Source: a virus
IMG/VR virus record: IMGVR_UViG_3300047678_000169
Location: 16,239-80,238 of that record
Strand: one strand, 5' to 3'
DNA length: 64,000 nucleotides
Each line of letters begins with the position of its first letter. Position 1 is the stretch's first letter. The position numbers and the translations under genes are program-made. A model generated the notes under the pieces. That model worked only from the letters and a program-made list of their open reading frames with translations. It did no database searches and had not been told where the DNA came from. Shown here one piece after another: positions 57,882 to 64,000 of the stretch.

Positions 57882-57996
57882 TGGTGGACTAGGTGGGAAT
57901 CGAACCCACGTTTTCCGCTAGCGGAAGGACATTCCCACATCCCGTAATGGTGGAATGTATCGGAATCGAACCGATTATTTCTCCATAGACTAGCCC
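57882..57996 (-). tRNA. composite tRNA-like locus with a nested 3' end (115 nt)
   Basis: Outer acceptor GGGCTAG/CTAGTCC, T-arm GTGGG-TTCGATT-CCCAC and CCA enclose a second complete 3' end (ATCGG-TTCGATT-CCGAT, ACATTCC-A-CCA, with CCA at 57948-57950). The complementary GGAATGT lies downstream instead of upstream, giving a permuted look. A TTCCGC-TA-GCGGAA hairpin follows. Confidence 0.55.
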
Positions 57997-58001
57997 ACAA
58001 A

Positions 58002-58151
58002 TGGAGCCGATGATGGGAGTCTAACCTAGCAGATGAATTAGCTAACTTTGTCCAACTAATCAACATGTATTTTCATTGGGAGCTACCATTCCTTTCTACG
58101 ACATTTTCTTCAACTTAGAAAGTTGATGCTCTATCCTTGAGCTACACCGGC
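58002..58151 (-). tRNA. tRNA-Arg(TCT) with about 80-nt insert in the variable region
   Basis: Acceptor GCCGGTG/CATCGGC (7 pairs), D-arm GCTC-AAGGATA-GAGC, anticodon arm TCAAC-TTTCTAA-GTTGA (TCT), discriminator T and CCA. An insert of about 80 nt separates the anticodon arm from a weaker T-arm (CTAGG-TTAGACT-CCCAT). Confidence 0.65.
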
Positions 58152-58229
58152 ATAAATTATTTGGTCTGACTTGAGGGAAACACCAGACAGCACCCGATTT
58201 TTTCAACTCTCCTATTGTAGTGGCAAAAA

Positions 58230-58305
58230 TTGGTGGACCCAGAGGGAATCGAACCCTCACTTAATCGTTGCGAACGATATGTGCTACCATTATCACTATG
58301 AGCCC
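58230..58305 (-). tRNA. tRNA-Ala(CGC)
   Basis: Anticodon arm ATCG-TTCGCAA-CGAT, T-arm GAGGG-TTCGATT-CCCTC, acceptor GGGCTCA/TGGGTCC, CCA encoded. Confidence 0.85.
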
Positions 58306-58412
58306 GAACCTGAGATTCATCACCGTTAACCGGCGCTAGGAATTGCCTCAGGCATGTTATCATCCGAAGGCCATCACTAAATTTTCATTAGGAGAGGACG
58401 TTTTTCGGAGAG

Positions 58413-58504
58413 TGGCGGAAGACTGAGTATTCGAAACTCAAGCGGGTTTAACACCGCTCTCACGACTTTCCAAGTCGGTCTAGAACCTATCTAGTTAATC
58501 TTCC
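58413..58504 (-). tRNA. tRNA-Ser(GGA), well-paired copy
   Basis: Class II. Anticodon arm CCGAC-TTGGAAA-GTCGT, T-arm TGAGT-TTCGAAT-ACTCA, acceptor GGAAGAT/GTCTTCC, discriminator G, CCA. Confidence 0.85.
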
Positions 58505-58509
58505 AAAAG

Positions 58510-58587
58510 TGGCGGGATGTAAGAGGTTTGAACTCTCGACCTTCGCAGTGACAGTGCGACGCTCTAAACCAACTGAGCTAACACCCC
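58510..58587 (-). tRNA. tRNA-Asp(GTC)
   Basis: Anticodon arm TCGCA-CTGTCAC-TGCGA, T-arm GAGAG-TTCAAAC-CTCTT, acceptor GGGGTGT/ACATCCC, discriminator G, CCA. Confidence 0.88.
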
Positions 58588-58675
58588 AAAATAGTTTAAC
58601 GTTCCGAAGTTTTAGTTCAGACGGCGTGATTTCTACACGCTTGATACAGCTCCGTTAATTGTCTGTATGGAAAGG

Positions 58676-58749
58676 AGTCCGTTGAGGGAATCGAACCCAC
58701 ATAACTGCCTTTTGCAGAGGCTGCCATAACCATTCTGGCCCACACGGAC
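58676..58749 (-). tRNA. tRNA-Cys(GCA)
   Basis: Anticodon arm AGCCT-CTGCAAA-AGGCA, T-loop TTCGATT, acceptor GTCCGTG/AACGGAC (six pairs), discriminator T. The 3' end is followed by CCT, so CCA is not encoded, unlike most of the array. Confidence 0.82.
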
Positions 58750-58753
58750 GAAA

Positions 58754-59044
58754 TTATTTATCTACGTAGTTCATTTTGAACTCGTATTTCTTTTCAATCT
58801 TGGTTTCAGTCTTATCTGATTTGATTGATTCGATTTTATTTGATTGAATCATATCAACTCCTCCTTGAACACCAGTATAAATTCCAACTAAAAATAAAAT
58901 TGCGGTCATCATTTGTAGAACCACTTGAGTTTCTACTGTTTTGAAAGCCGCCAACATGAAGATGACATTTAAATTCAATAGAGCTACCCCAATGACCAAT
59001 GCTTTCTTACTATGACGAAGTTTTTGTCCGTGAGAAGGTGTCAT
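58754..59044 (-). CDS. small membrane protein, holin-like (96 aa)
   Basis: Two hydrophobic helices (ALVIGVALLNLNVIFMLAA and VVLQMMTAILFLVGIYTG) are followed by a charged Lys/Glu tail. Size and shape resemble holins. It starts in the stop of a small lipoprotein and next to a cysteine-peptidase-like gene, so the three look like a lysis cassette. The role is inferred. Confidence 0.55.
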   Translation of the reverse strand: MTPSHGQKLRHSKKALVIGVALLNLNVIFMLAAFKTVETQVVLQMMTAILFLVGIYTGVQGGVDMIQSNKIESIKSDKTETKIEKKYEFKMNYVDK

Positions 59045-59163
59045 TTTACATCCTCCACATATTGAGGGACTGGAAATTCCTTACTCTTCTCAACAGGAAC
59101 CGTTTGGCATCCAACGGAGAACAATAAAGTCAAAAATAATAGTGTGTATAGTATCTTTTTCAT
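59041..59163 (-). CDS. small lipoprotein, o-spanin-like (40 aa)
   Basis: ATG 59163 encodes MKKILYTLLFLTLLFSVGC followed by QTVPVEKSKEFPVPQ, a lipoprotein signal (lipobox FSVGC) with a short Pro-containing mature part. This is the size of outer-membrane spanins. Its stop overlaps the holin-like gene start (ATGA). Confidence 0.65.
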   Translation of the reverse strand: MKKILYTLLFLTLLFSVGCQTVPVEKSKEFPVPQYVEDVK

Positions 59164-59164
59164 A

Positions 59165-59584
59165 TTAGAATCTAATCATCCAACAGCTCAATTTTTCTGA
59201 GCTTGAAAGTTTTGTTTCTTGTCCGTTTTGAGGTTCGATTGTCATTAATCCTTTTTCGGTCACTGCCATATTGATAGCATGACCACTTTTCATGGACTCA
59301 TTGTAATAGAAAAGTTCGCCTATAGCAATTCCTTCTTCTTTTCTTCCACTCTTAACGTGACACATTTGAGAAAAAACATAATAAGTTGATGCAAAGTTAT
59401 CACAATCCCATTTAGCTCTCCACTCACTTAGTTGATGTTCTTTCAACCAACCTTGATAAAATTCATAAAACTGACCTGTCAAATAACTCGTCGTAGGTCT
59501 AGCATAAGAACCATCACTGATAAACAGTTTTGCGTTCTTAAAGCCGGCCTCAATTATGAGTTTTTGAATGTCGTCTGTATTCAT
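59165..59584 (-). CDS. cysteine-peptidase-like protein (NlpC/transglutaminase-like pattern)
   Basis: The 139-residue protein has WDCDNFASTYYVFSQ, GHAINMAVTEKG and IEPQNGQET, the C-H-N/Q catalytic order of papain-like folds. It could be an endolysin-like peptidase. It is 1 base upstream of the lipoprotein gene. A TATAAATAT element precedes it. Confidence 0.6.
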   Translation of the reverse strand: MNTDDIQKLIIEAGFKNAKLFISDGSYARPTTSYLTGQFYEFYQGWLKEHQLSEWRAKWDCDNFASTYYVFSQMCHVKSGRKEEGIAIGELFYYNESMKSGHAINMAVTEKGLMTIEPQNGQETKLSSSEKLSCWMIRF

Positions 59585-59615
59585 TTGTTATAAATATAAT
59601 ACATACGAACGAAAA

Positions 59616-59691
59616 TGGTGCACAGTGAGGGACTCGAACCCCCGATGAACAGTATGTAACACTGCCGATTTAGCCGCTAATCTAACTATGC
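59616..59691 (-). tRNA. tRNA-Val(TAC), second copy
   Basis: Anticodon arm GCAGT-GTTACAT-ACTGT, D-arm GATT-AGCGGCTA-AATC, T-loop TTCGAGT, acceptor GCATAGT/ACTGTGC, CCA encoded. Confidence 0.8.
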
Positions 59692-59742
59692 GTAACTCCC
59701 CTTGTGAAAGACAAAGGGAGGTTGGTTTCTAACTTGTATTCG

Positions 59743-60099
59743 TTAAGCCTTGTCGGTTACATAAACCGGAAGGACAACCTTGACTGAGACAGCCTTTCCG
59801 TCACGAATTGCTGGAGTAAATCTCCACTGAGCAATCGCTTCGGACAGAACTGCCACGAGCTTTGGGTCAGCCTTAGAATCGGTCTTGAGACTTTCTACTA
59901 AGCCTGACGAATTTACCACGAACTCAAATGTCAATTTCGTATTTGCGAATTCGCTGTCAACAATTGGTGAAACTACTTTCACAACGGTTGGAACGGTTTC
60001 GCTTTTAGAAGCGAGTTTGATATAAGCCTCTTCACCAGTTGAAGCGTAAGCTGCAACAGCGGTGAGTAGACCAATGACTAGGATTTTTACTATTTTCAT
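59743..60099 (-). CDS. periplasmic TonB C-terminal domain protein
   Basis: A signal peptide (MKIVKILVIGLLTAVAAYA) leads a 95-residue TonB_C-type domain (VNSSGLVESLKTDSKADPK, IAQWRFTPAIRDGKAVSVKV). There is no N-terminal anchor/Pro linker as in full TonB. Such domains contact TonB-dependent receptors. It is a surprising cargo gene for a phage and may interfere with or imitate host outer-membrane transport. Confidence 0.75.
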   Translation of the reverse strand: MKIVKILVIGLLTAVAAYASTGEEAYIKLASKSETVPTVVKVVSPIVDSEFANTKLTFEFVVNSSGLVESLKTDSKADPKLVAVLSEAIAQWRFTPAIRDGKAVSVKVVLPVYVTDKA

Positions 60100-60182
60100 A
60101 TGTTAGTTTCTGATTTATGGTTAATTCCATGTCTTTTGAACATGAACACATTCCTAATCATCGAGCCTCATAACTAACAAAA

Positions 60183-60256
60183 TGGCCGGGCCAGAGGGAT
60201 TCACACCCCCATCTTCACCGTAAATGGTGGAGTTCTAAATGTTAAACTACAGCCCG
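60183..60256 (-). tRNA. tRNA-like gene with unusual T-loop
   Basis: Acceptor CGGGCTG/TGGCCCG, discriminator G and CCA are present. T-loop is TGTGAAT and the anticodon stem CACC/GGTG leaves a 6-nt loop ATTTAC, so the anticodon cannot be read with confidence. Confidence 0.5.
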
Positions 60257-60260
60257 AAAA

Positions 60261-60336
60261 TGGTCAGTATGATAGGACTCGAACCTACATGTTCTCCTGT
60301 CCGAGAGGAGTCGCCAGCCTTTGGCACCACATACTG
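60261..60336 (-). tRNA. tRNA-Pro(CGG)
   Basis: Anticodon arm CTCCT-CTCGGAC-AGGAG, T-arm GTAGG-TTCGAGT-CCTAT, acceptor CAGTATG/CATACTG, CCA encoded. Confidence 0.88.
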
Positions 60337-60772
60337 ATAAACTAAGAAATAGGCTTTCGCTGTGGTTATCGACTTCCACTTCTGAGGCTTCAAATGCGAT
60401 GTGCGGGTTGCCTCCGTGTTACCAAGTAAGTCTACTTCCCCTATCCTTTATGATATTATGTCGTGTTCAACTCTTGTTGTCTGTTCGGCCCTGTCTTTCG
60501 ACTCCCCGACTCACGGTTTTTATGGTTGCCCATCGCATTGTTACGCGAAGAACCTACTAACGACCTTTACATATATTCTCAGTTACCTTGACTTACCATC
60601 ATACACTAAACGAAATGGGTGTAAGTAGAGGTCGTTAACTCTCTTGGTGAGGGGAATGACCCGTTCACAACACTTGTCAACTTACAAATTGTCAGAGACT
60701 TTTAAGTAATTAGGAGAGTCACTGTATCAACTCCAGTTCTTGTTTTTAATCGCACTGAACCACGGCGCCTTA
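60337..60772. other. gene-free stretch with a long inverted repeat
   Basis: No protein or tRNA gene is seen. AACGACCT (60559-60566) and AGGTCGTT (60629-60636) form an inverted repeat about 60 nt apart, with nearby TTAC/GTAA. It may be a structured RNA or part of a tRNA precursor spacer. Confidence 0.45.
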
Positions 60773-60848
60773 TGGCTGCCTCGGCACGGTTCGAACGTGC
60801 GACCCGAAAATTAACAGTTTTCTGCTCTACCAACTGAGCTACGAGGCA
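60773..60848 (-). tRNA. tRNA-Asn(GTT)
   Basis: Anticodon arm GAAAA-CTGTTAA-TTTTC, T-loop TTCGAAC, acceptor TGCCTCG/CGAGGCA, discriminator G, CCA. Confidence 0.9.
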
Positions 60849-60874
60849 ATACTTAAACTCTTTCTTTGATAAAT

Positions 60875-60951
60875 TGGAGGGAAGGGGTGGATTTGAACCA
60901 CCGAATCTTTCGATTAACAATCGAGCGCTTTAACCGCTTAGCTACCGACCC
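60875..60951 (-). tRNA. tRNA-Asn(GTT), second copy with imperfect acceptor
   Basis: Anticodon loop TTGTTAA in TCGA/TCGA, T-arm GGTGG-TTCAAAT-CCACC, discriminator T, CCA. Two acceptor mismatches (GGGTCGG/CCTTCCC). Confidence 0.7.
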
Positions 60952-61308
60952 ACGAAAATTTATGCAACGTGTATTGTTCTGCGCCAGTGTTAAGGTGCAC
61001 CTGACCTGGTCGGAGACGTTTTACATTTTGCGGGAAAAACCGCTGCTACAGTCCTGTCGAACTGGGTCGTCACAAAGGTCAGCCGCTAAGCCAACCAAAT
61101 TAAATTGGTAGAAACGATGGGAATCTCACCCTAGCCATGTTGTTGTCCGTATCAGACTTTAGTGCACTTATTTTCTGACGTAATCAACTCATTTGCGACA
61201 TATCGGCAGCGTAAGATGCTGCTGTTCTTTACTTAAACTACATTTCTATAAAGTGGGCCAGATTTGTGTCGTCTTTCAGACAGGCTTGGCTGGCGGAGCC
61301 TCTCTTAG
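60952..61308. other. gene-free stretch between tRNAs
   Basis: No protein gene. A possible decayed tRNA near 61106-61190 has CCA and a GGG-TGAGATT-CCC arm but no anticodon arm. Confidence 0.45.
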
Positions 61309-61385
61309 TGGTGGAACAGGTGGGACTCGAACCCACAACCTTGTCTTTAGGAAAGACCTGCGCTGTCCAGTTGCGCCACAATTCC
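61309..61385 (-). tRNA. tRNA-Arg(CCT)
   Basis: Anticodon arm GTCT-TTCCTAA-AGAC, T-arm GTGGG-TTCGAGT-CCCAC, acceptor GGAATTG/CTGTTCC (one mismatch), CCA encoded. Confidence 0.82.
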
Positions 61386-61391
61386 ATAAAC

Positions 61392-61476
61392 TGGCAGGAG
61401 AGGAGCGACTCGAACGCTCAATGTCTTACGACGGCAGTTTTGGAGACTGCTGCAATACCAATTATGCGACTCACCT
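61392..61476 (-). tRNA. tRNA-Trp(CCA) with a class II-like variable arm
   Basis: Anticodon arm GCAGT-CTCCAAA-ACTGC, T-arm GAGCG-TTCGAGT-CGCTC, discriminator G and CCA. The variable region carries GTC-GTAA-GAC, unlike ordinary tRNA-Trp. Confidence 0.78.
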
Positions 61477-61482
61477 ATAAAA

Positions 61483-62127
61483 TTATACTCTTCCTTTTCT
61501 GAATCCTCTTGGGAGCGAATCGGTTTTTAGAACTAACTTGCTAACAAGTCCGTTGGTAATCCAATGTTTTCCAAACGACGGATTTTTCTTACCGTCAAAC
61601 ATTCCTTGTTTTGCATCGCTCATTTTCTTTTTTGTTTCTTCTGAATGTTCTTTTCCTTGGAATGGATTTCCGTTTATAGACTGATATAACAGACTTCTAT
61701 TTGATAGTTTTTGAGTAAATTCTATTCTAAATTGTTCGTCGGTTTTATATTTATCCCACAATTTATTCGCCGCTGCCTTACCCATTTTTGTGTAGTGTTC
61801 TTTGGAACGATTTACTTTGTTTCCATTTTTTCCAGTTGAATTGATGTAATCATACCCACCATTTCCTCCTAATTTGATGTTGTATGTGTCATCTCTGGCA
61901 ATAAATTCTTCATCAACTATGTCGGTTTCTTTTTGGTTCATTTCTTCTTCCGTATTACACTCAAAAAGCAACTCTTTGACAAAGTGTTCTTTTCCATGTT
62001 TCTCTACTGCCCGACCAAGCAAAACTCCAGAGCCAAAATACTCATCGTCTTTGTTTTCAGTTTTGTGTTTTCCGACGTAAATTTTATTGTTCAGTTTATT
62101 GGTAATTTTGTAAATCAAGTAGTGCAT
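61483..62127 (-). CDS. GIY-YIG homing endonuclease with NUMOD3 repeats
   Basis: YLIYKITNKLNNKIYVGKHK is the GIY-YIG core, AVEKHGKEHFVKELLFE the following helix, and KKMSDAKQGMFDGKKNPSFG the NUMOD3 DNA-binding repeat. It has 214 residues. Pseudogene 46925-47575 is its decayed relative. An ATACTTAT element lies just upstream of the ATG. It sits inside the tRNA array, a favoured site for such mobile genes. Confidence 0.88.
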   Translation of the reverse strand: MHYLIYKITNKLNNKIYVGKHKTENKDDEYFGSGVLLGRAVEKHGKEHFVKELLFECNTEEEMNQKETDIVDEEFIARDDTYNIKLGGNGGYDYINSTGKNGNKVNRSKEHYTKMGKAAANKLWDKYKTDEQFRIEFTQKLSNRSLLYQSINGNPFQGKEHSEETKKKMSDAKQGMFDGKKNPSFGKHWITNGLVSKLVLKTDSLPRGFRKGRV

Positions 62128-62131
62128 ACCA

Positions 62132-62139
62132 ATAAGTAT
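62132..62139 (-). promoter_or_regulatory. ATACTTAT element upstream of GIY-YIG gene
   Basis: Same element, minus strand, 5 bases before ATG 62127. Confidence 0.45.
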
Positions 62140-62181
62140 TAGTTCAATACTTCAAATCGAACCAACTTGGACTTATTATAA

Positions 62182-62268
62182 TGGGGTGATTAACGGGATT
62201 TGAACCCGCACGGATTTCTCCGCTAGATTCACAGTCTAGCGCGTCTAGCCAATTTCGCCATAACCACC
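62182..62268 (-). tRNA. tRNA-His(GTG) on a class II (Leu-like) scaffold
   Basis: Anticodon arm CTAGA-CTGTGAA-TCTAG (GTG), acceptor GTGGTTA/TAATCAC with an extra G-1 opposite C73, the His identity pair. The D-arm (GCG-AAATTGGCTAGA-CGC) and a variable arm CGGA-GAAA-TCCG are of Leu type. CCA encoded. Confidence 0.82.
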
Positions 62269-62273
62269 ATAAA

Positions 62274-62352
62274 TGGTCGGCCCGGTCAGATTTGAACTGA
62301 CATTATTCTTCGCCCCAAACGAAGCGCCATGACCAGATTAGGCGACGGACCG
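62274..62352 (-). tRNA. tRNA-Pro(TGG)
   Basis: Anticodon arm CTTCG-TTTGGGG-CGAAG, T-arm GTCAG-TTCAAAT-CTGAC, acceptor CGGTCCG/CGGGCCG, CCA encoded. Confidence 0.87.
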
Positions 62353-62467
62353 ATAAACTGTTCTAACACTACATACATATCATGAAGTGTCAATAAAATT
62401 GCGACGTGATAAGGTATTTCGTCACCACCAAGGGGCCACCCTCATTTCACCTTGTCAGGAATGGTAA

Positions 62468-63013
62468 TCAAAGTTGTTCTTTGAGTTTCGTAAATCTTTT
62501 ATAATTTCCGCCTTTTGGCGTTAATCCCACTTTGATGAGAGCCTGTCTTATTGACGACGAATTTTTTAGAGCTTCAATCGCTTCATTGTCAGTAACTCTT
62601 TTACAAGAACGTTTATTTCGACCTCTCCAAGTCGGAGTAATGCTATGACAGTTTGGACAAATTGCTATGTAATTTTCTCTCGTGTAGTTGTCGTGATTTC
62701 CGTCAACGTGGTCAAGTTCTAAAGCCAATCTGTGACCCAGCCACTCAGTCAATTTACACTTTCCACATGCTCCACCTTGTTCTTCTATACATCTATCTCT
62801 CTTCTTCCACAAAGTCAGAGAATCAAAGTCAGCTGACAATAACTTTTGTTTCCAAGTATCTTTTACTTTTTCTATTCTCTTGGTTTCGGTTTTTTGTCTT
62901 GACGATGCTATCTTTGTTTTGTATTCCAAATATTTCTTTGGGTCAGATTTTAGATTATCTAGCCAAGTATAATAACCACTTCTTATTTTATCTTTTGTTT
63001 CTTGAGTGTGCAT
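62468..63013 (-). CDS. HNH homing endonuclease
   Basis: The core is CGKCKLTEWLGHRLALELDH...NHDNYTRENYIAICPNCHSI, an HNH with two Cys pairs for zinc, preceded by a basic helix. The C-terminal EALKNSSSIRQALIKVGLTP resembles the helix-turn-helix found in NUMOD/HNH enzymes. 181 residues. It lies within the tRNA array and has an ATATTTATATG element upstream. Confidence 0.87.
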   Translation of the reverse strand: MHTQETKDKIRSGYYTWLDNLKSDPKKYLEYKTKIASSRQKTETKRIEKVKDTWKQKLLSADFDSLTLWKKRDRCIEEQGGACGKCKLTEWLGHRLALELDHVDGNHDNYTRENYIAICPNCHSITPTWRGRNKRSCKRVTDNEAIEALKNSSSIRQALIKVGLTPKGGNYKRFTKLKEQL

Positions 63014-63077
63014 GTTAAACTATCATTTTCAGTTTCATATAAATATATGACAGTTAGATGAAAACACAAGAAAATAT

Positions 63078-63160
63078 GGTGGTGTCGGTGGGACTCGAAC
63101 CCACGATGTTTGTATTTCGGCTTAAAAGGCCGAACCAATCGCCGCTATGGGGACGACACC
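63078..63160 (-). tRNA. tRNA-Lys(TTT)
   Basis: Anticodon arm TCGGC-CTTTTAA-GCCGA, T-arm GTGGG-TTCGAGT-CCCAC, acceptor GGTGTCG/CGACACC, CCA encoded. D-arm and variable region are longer than usual. Confidence 0.85.
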
Positions 63161-63286
63161 ATATAAAATGGGCTCGTATCGCAGAGCACCGATGCCGTCA
63201 TCAGTAAGCGTCCGTCTTTCACGGAAGGAGAATCAGTTGGATTCTCCGGATTGGATTGTTCATTTGAACCCAACCTCAGTTGTAAT

Positions 63287-63373
63287 TGGTGCTCCGGGAG
63301 CGACTCGAACCCCCGTTGGTTATTACACATCGGCTTAAAAGGCTAAACTATTCGCCGCTATAGGAACCGAAGC
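63287..63373 (-). tRNA. tRNA-Lys(TTT), second copy
   Basis: Anticodon loop CTTTTAA in TTAGC/GCCGA (one mismatch), T-loop TTCGAGT, acceptor GCTTCGG/CCGGAGC, CCA encoded. Shares the CATAGCGGCG-like D-region with the previous Lys gene. Confidence 0.78.
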
Positions 63374-63384
63374 AAAATCTAAAA

Positions 63385-63459
63385 TGGTGGACCTGAAGGG
63401 AATCGAACCCTTACCTGTTGAATGCAAATCAACTGTGCTGCCATTATCACTACAAGCCC
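63385..63459 (-). tRNA. tRNA-Ala(TGC)
   Basis: Anticodon arm GTTGA-TTTGCAT-TCAAC, T-arm AAGGG-TTCGATT-CCCTT, acceptor GGGCTTG/CAGGTCC, CCA encoded. Confidence 0.87.
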
Positions 63460-63469
63460 AAATATTTTT

Positions 63470-63727
63470 TATCCCATTCTTCAATCTTATAAAAGAAACA
63501 AACTTCTCAGCCATCTTGGCGGTAAGTGTGAAATTTGAGAATATTCTAAAAACGCATCCGCTTTAAACTTTCACCATCAAGACCCAAAAGAAAAAGAATA
63601 TAAATTGGATATTCGTAGTTGTTCTAATTTATCTTGGAAAACTCTACTATCAGAAGTTTCAAAATGTAGATTACTTTGTGCAAATTGTCATATAGAAATT
63701 CATCATCCAAACGGATATGAATCTTAA
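63470..63727 (+). pseudogene. HNH endonuclease fragment with in-frame TGA
   Basis: Plus-strand reading gives LLSHLGGKCEI, then TGA (63536-63538), then EYSKNASALNFHHQDPKEKE and KCRLLCANCHIEIHHPNG to TAA at 63725-63727. The TGA falls where the second cysteine of the usual CxxC is expected. The 5' end is lost at tRNA-Ala(TGC). It is a decayed mobile HNH gene. Confidence 0.75.
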
Positions 63728-63956
63728 AAAATGTTTTGTCCTTCGACGTTATCCGACTTCATCGGAGCAGATATTTTCAAGTTACTGCGAGTTTTAAACC
63801 TTCTTGAATAAGGCGCTAACGGTTACTGAACAAATTGAAAAATTGGGATTATTTTGGTCGGCCCACGAAGGAATATTACTCTTCGCTTGTTGCCTGATTG
63901 TTTTCCCGAAGAATCGCACGTGTTGGACTCCTTTCGGGCGTCTGGCGATTACTATT

Positions 63957-64000
63957 TGGTGGTTGTGGTGGGACTCGAACCCACCTGAGCTTGCATGTCG
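63957..64000 (-). tRNA. partial tRNA, 3' half only (window edge)
   Basis: T-arm GTGGG-TTCGAGT-CCCAC, acceptor strand CACAACC, discriminator A, CCA. The anticodon lies outside the window. Confidence 0.8.

Noticed and set aside
61106-61190. Possible tRNA after tRNA-Asn
   Set aside because: Only CCA and a weak GGG/CCC arm with loop TGAGATT are present; the anticodon loop lacks a T at position 33.
1-64000. CRISPR array
   Set aside because: No regularly spaced identical direct repeats with unique spacers were seen; repeats in the tRNA array are T-arm and CCA similarities.
1-64000. Alternative genetic code (TGA or TAG recoding)
   Set aside because: Conserved genes such as groEL, the helicase and UvdE read through without internal stops and end at standard stops; the one internal TGA is in a decayed HNH fragment.

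Overview
The window looks like part of a very large (jumbo, T4-like) dsDNA bacteriophage genome. Support comes from near-continuous coding on one strand with ATGA-type stop/start overlaps, many homing endonucleases (GIY-YIG, HNH, PD-(D/E)XK), a T4 gp62-like clamp-loader subunit, a dNMP kinase, dCMP deaminase, UvdE repair enzyme, PIF1/Dda-like helicase, repetitive tail-fibre genes and a very large tRNA array. A PEP-CTERM protein and a TonB C-terminal-domain protein point to a Gram-negative host of the kind that uses PEP-CTERM sorting (Verrucomicrobia/Planctomycetes-like). That host is an inference.

Layout. 1-25,200 (minus strand) is dominated by glycan genes: about ten glycosyltransferases or GT-like proteins, two FkbM and one further class I methyltransferase, an SDR epimerase, a sugar nucleotidyltransferase, a cupin, a GDPD-like protein and, most unusually, a RuBisCO-like protein with its catalytic loop-6 lysine replaced. 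A groES-groEL pair, a helicase and several homing endonucleases sit among them. 25,200-27,300 holds small proteins, an uncharacterised protein and a Cas4/RecB-type nuclease. 27,330-28,979 is the only plus-strand operon: a membrane coiled-coil protein, a PAS protein, a single-domain response regulator and an unknown protein. 28,976-37,715 (minus) carries nucleotide metabolism, clamp loader, HNH, dCMP deaminase, UvdE, the PEP-CTERM protein and two more glycosyltransferases. 37,723-38,127 is a tmRNA. 38,380-45,830 encodes tail/fibre proteins, two of them made of internal repeats.

47,580-64,000 is an array of about 50 tRNA or tRNA-like genes, almost all on the minus strand with encoded CCA. Interspersed are small genes, endonucleases (two of them pseudogenes), a lysis-like cassette, a cNMP-binding membrane protein, a frameshifted Mom-like gene and an RNase P RNA gene. 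The array covers at least 18 amino acids. Several members are unusual: class II (long variable arm) bodies with His, Trp, Met/Ile and Ile anticodons, and oversized 102-150 nt tRNA-like loci.

How it fits together (inference): tRNAs, RNase P RNA and tmRNA together would give the phage its own tRNA supply, tRNA maturation and ribosome rescue. GroES/GroEL would help fold virion proteins. The glycan block probably builds or modifies a surface polysaccharide or decorates virions. All calls come from reading the sequence; no database search was run.
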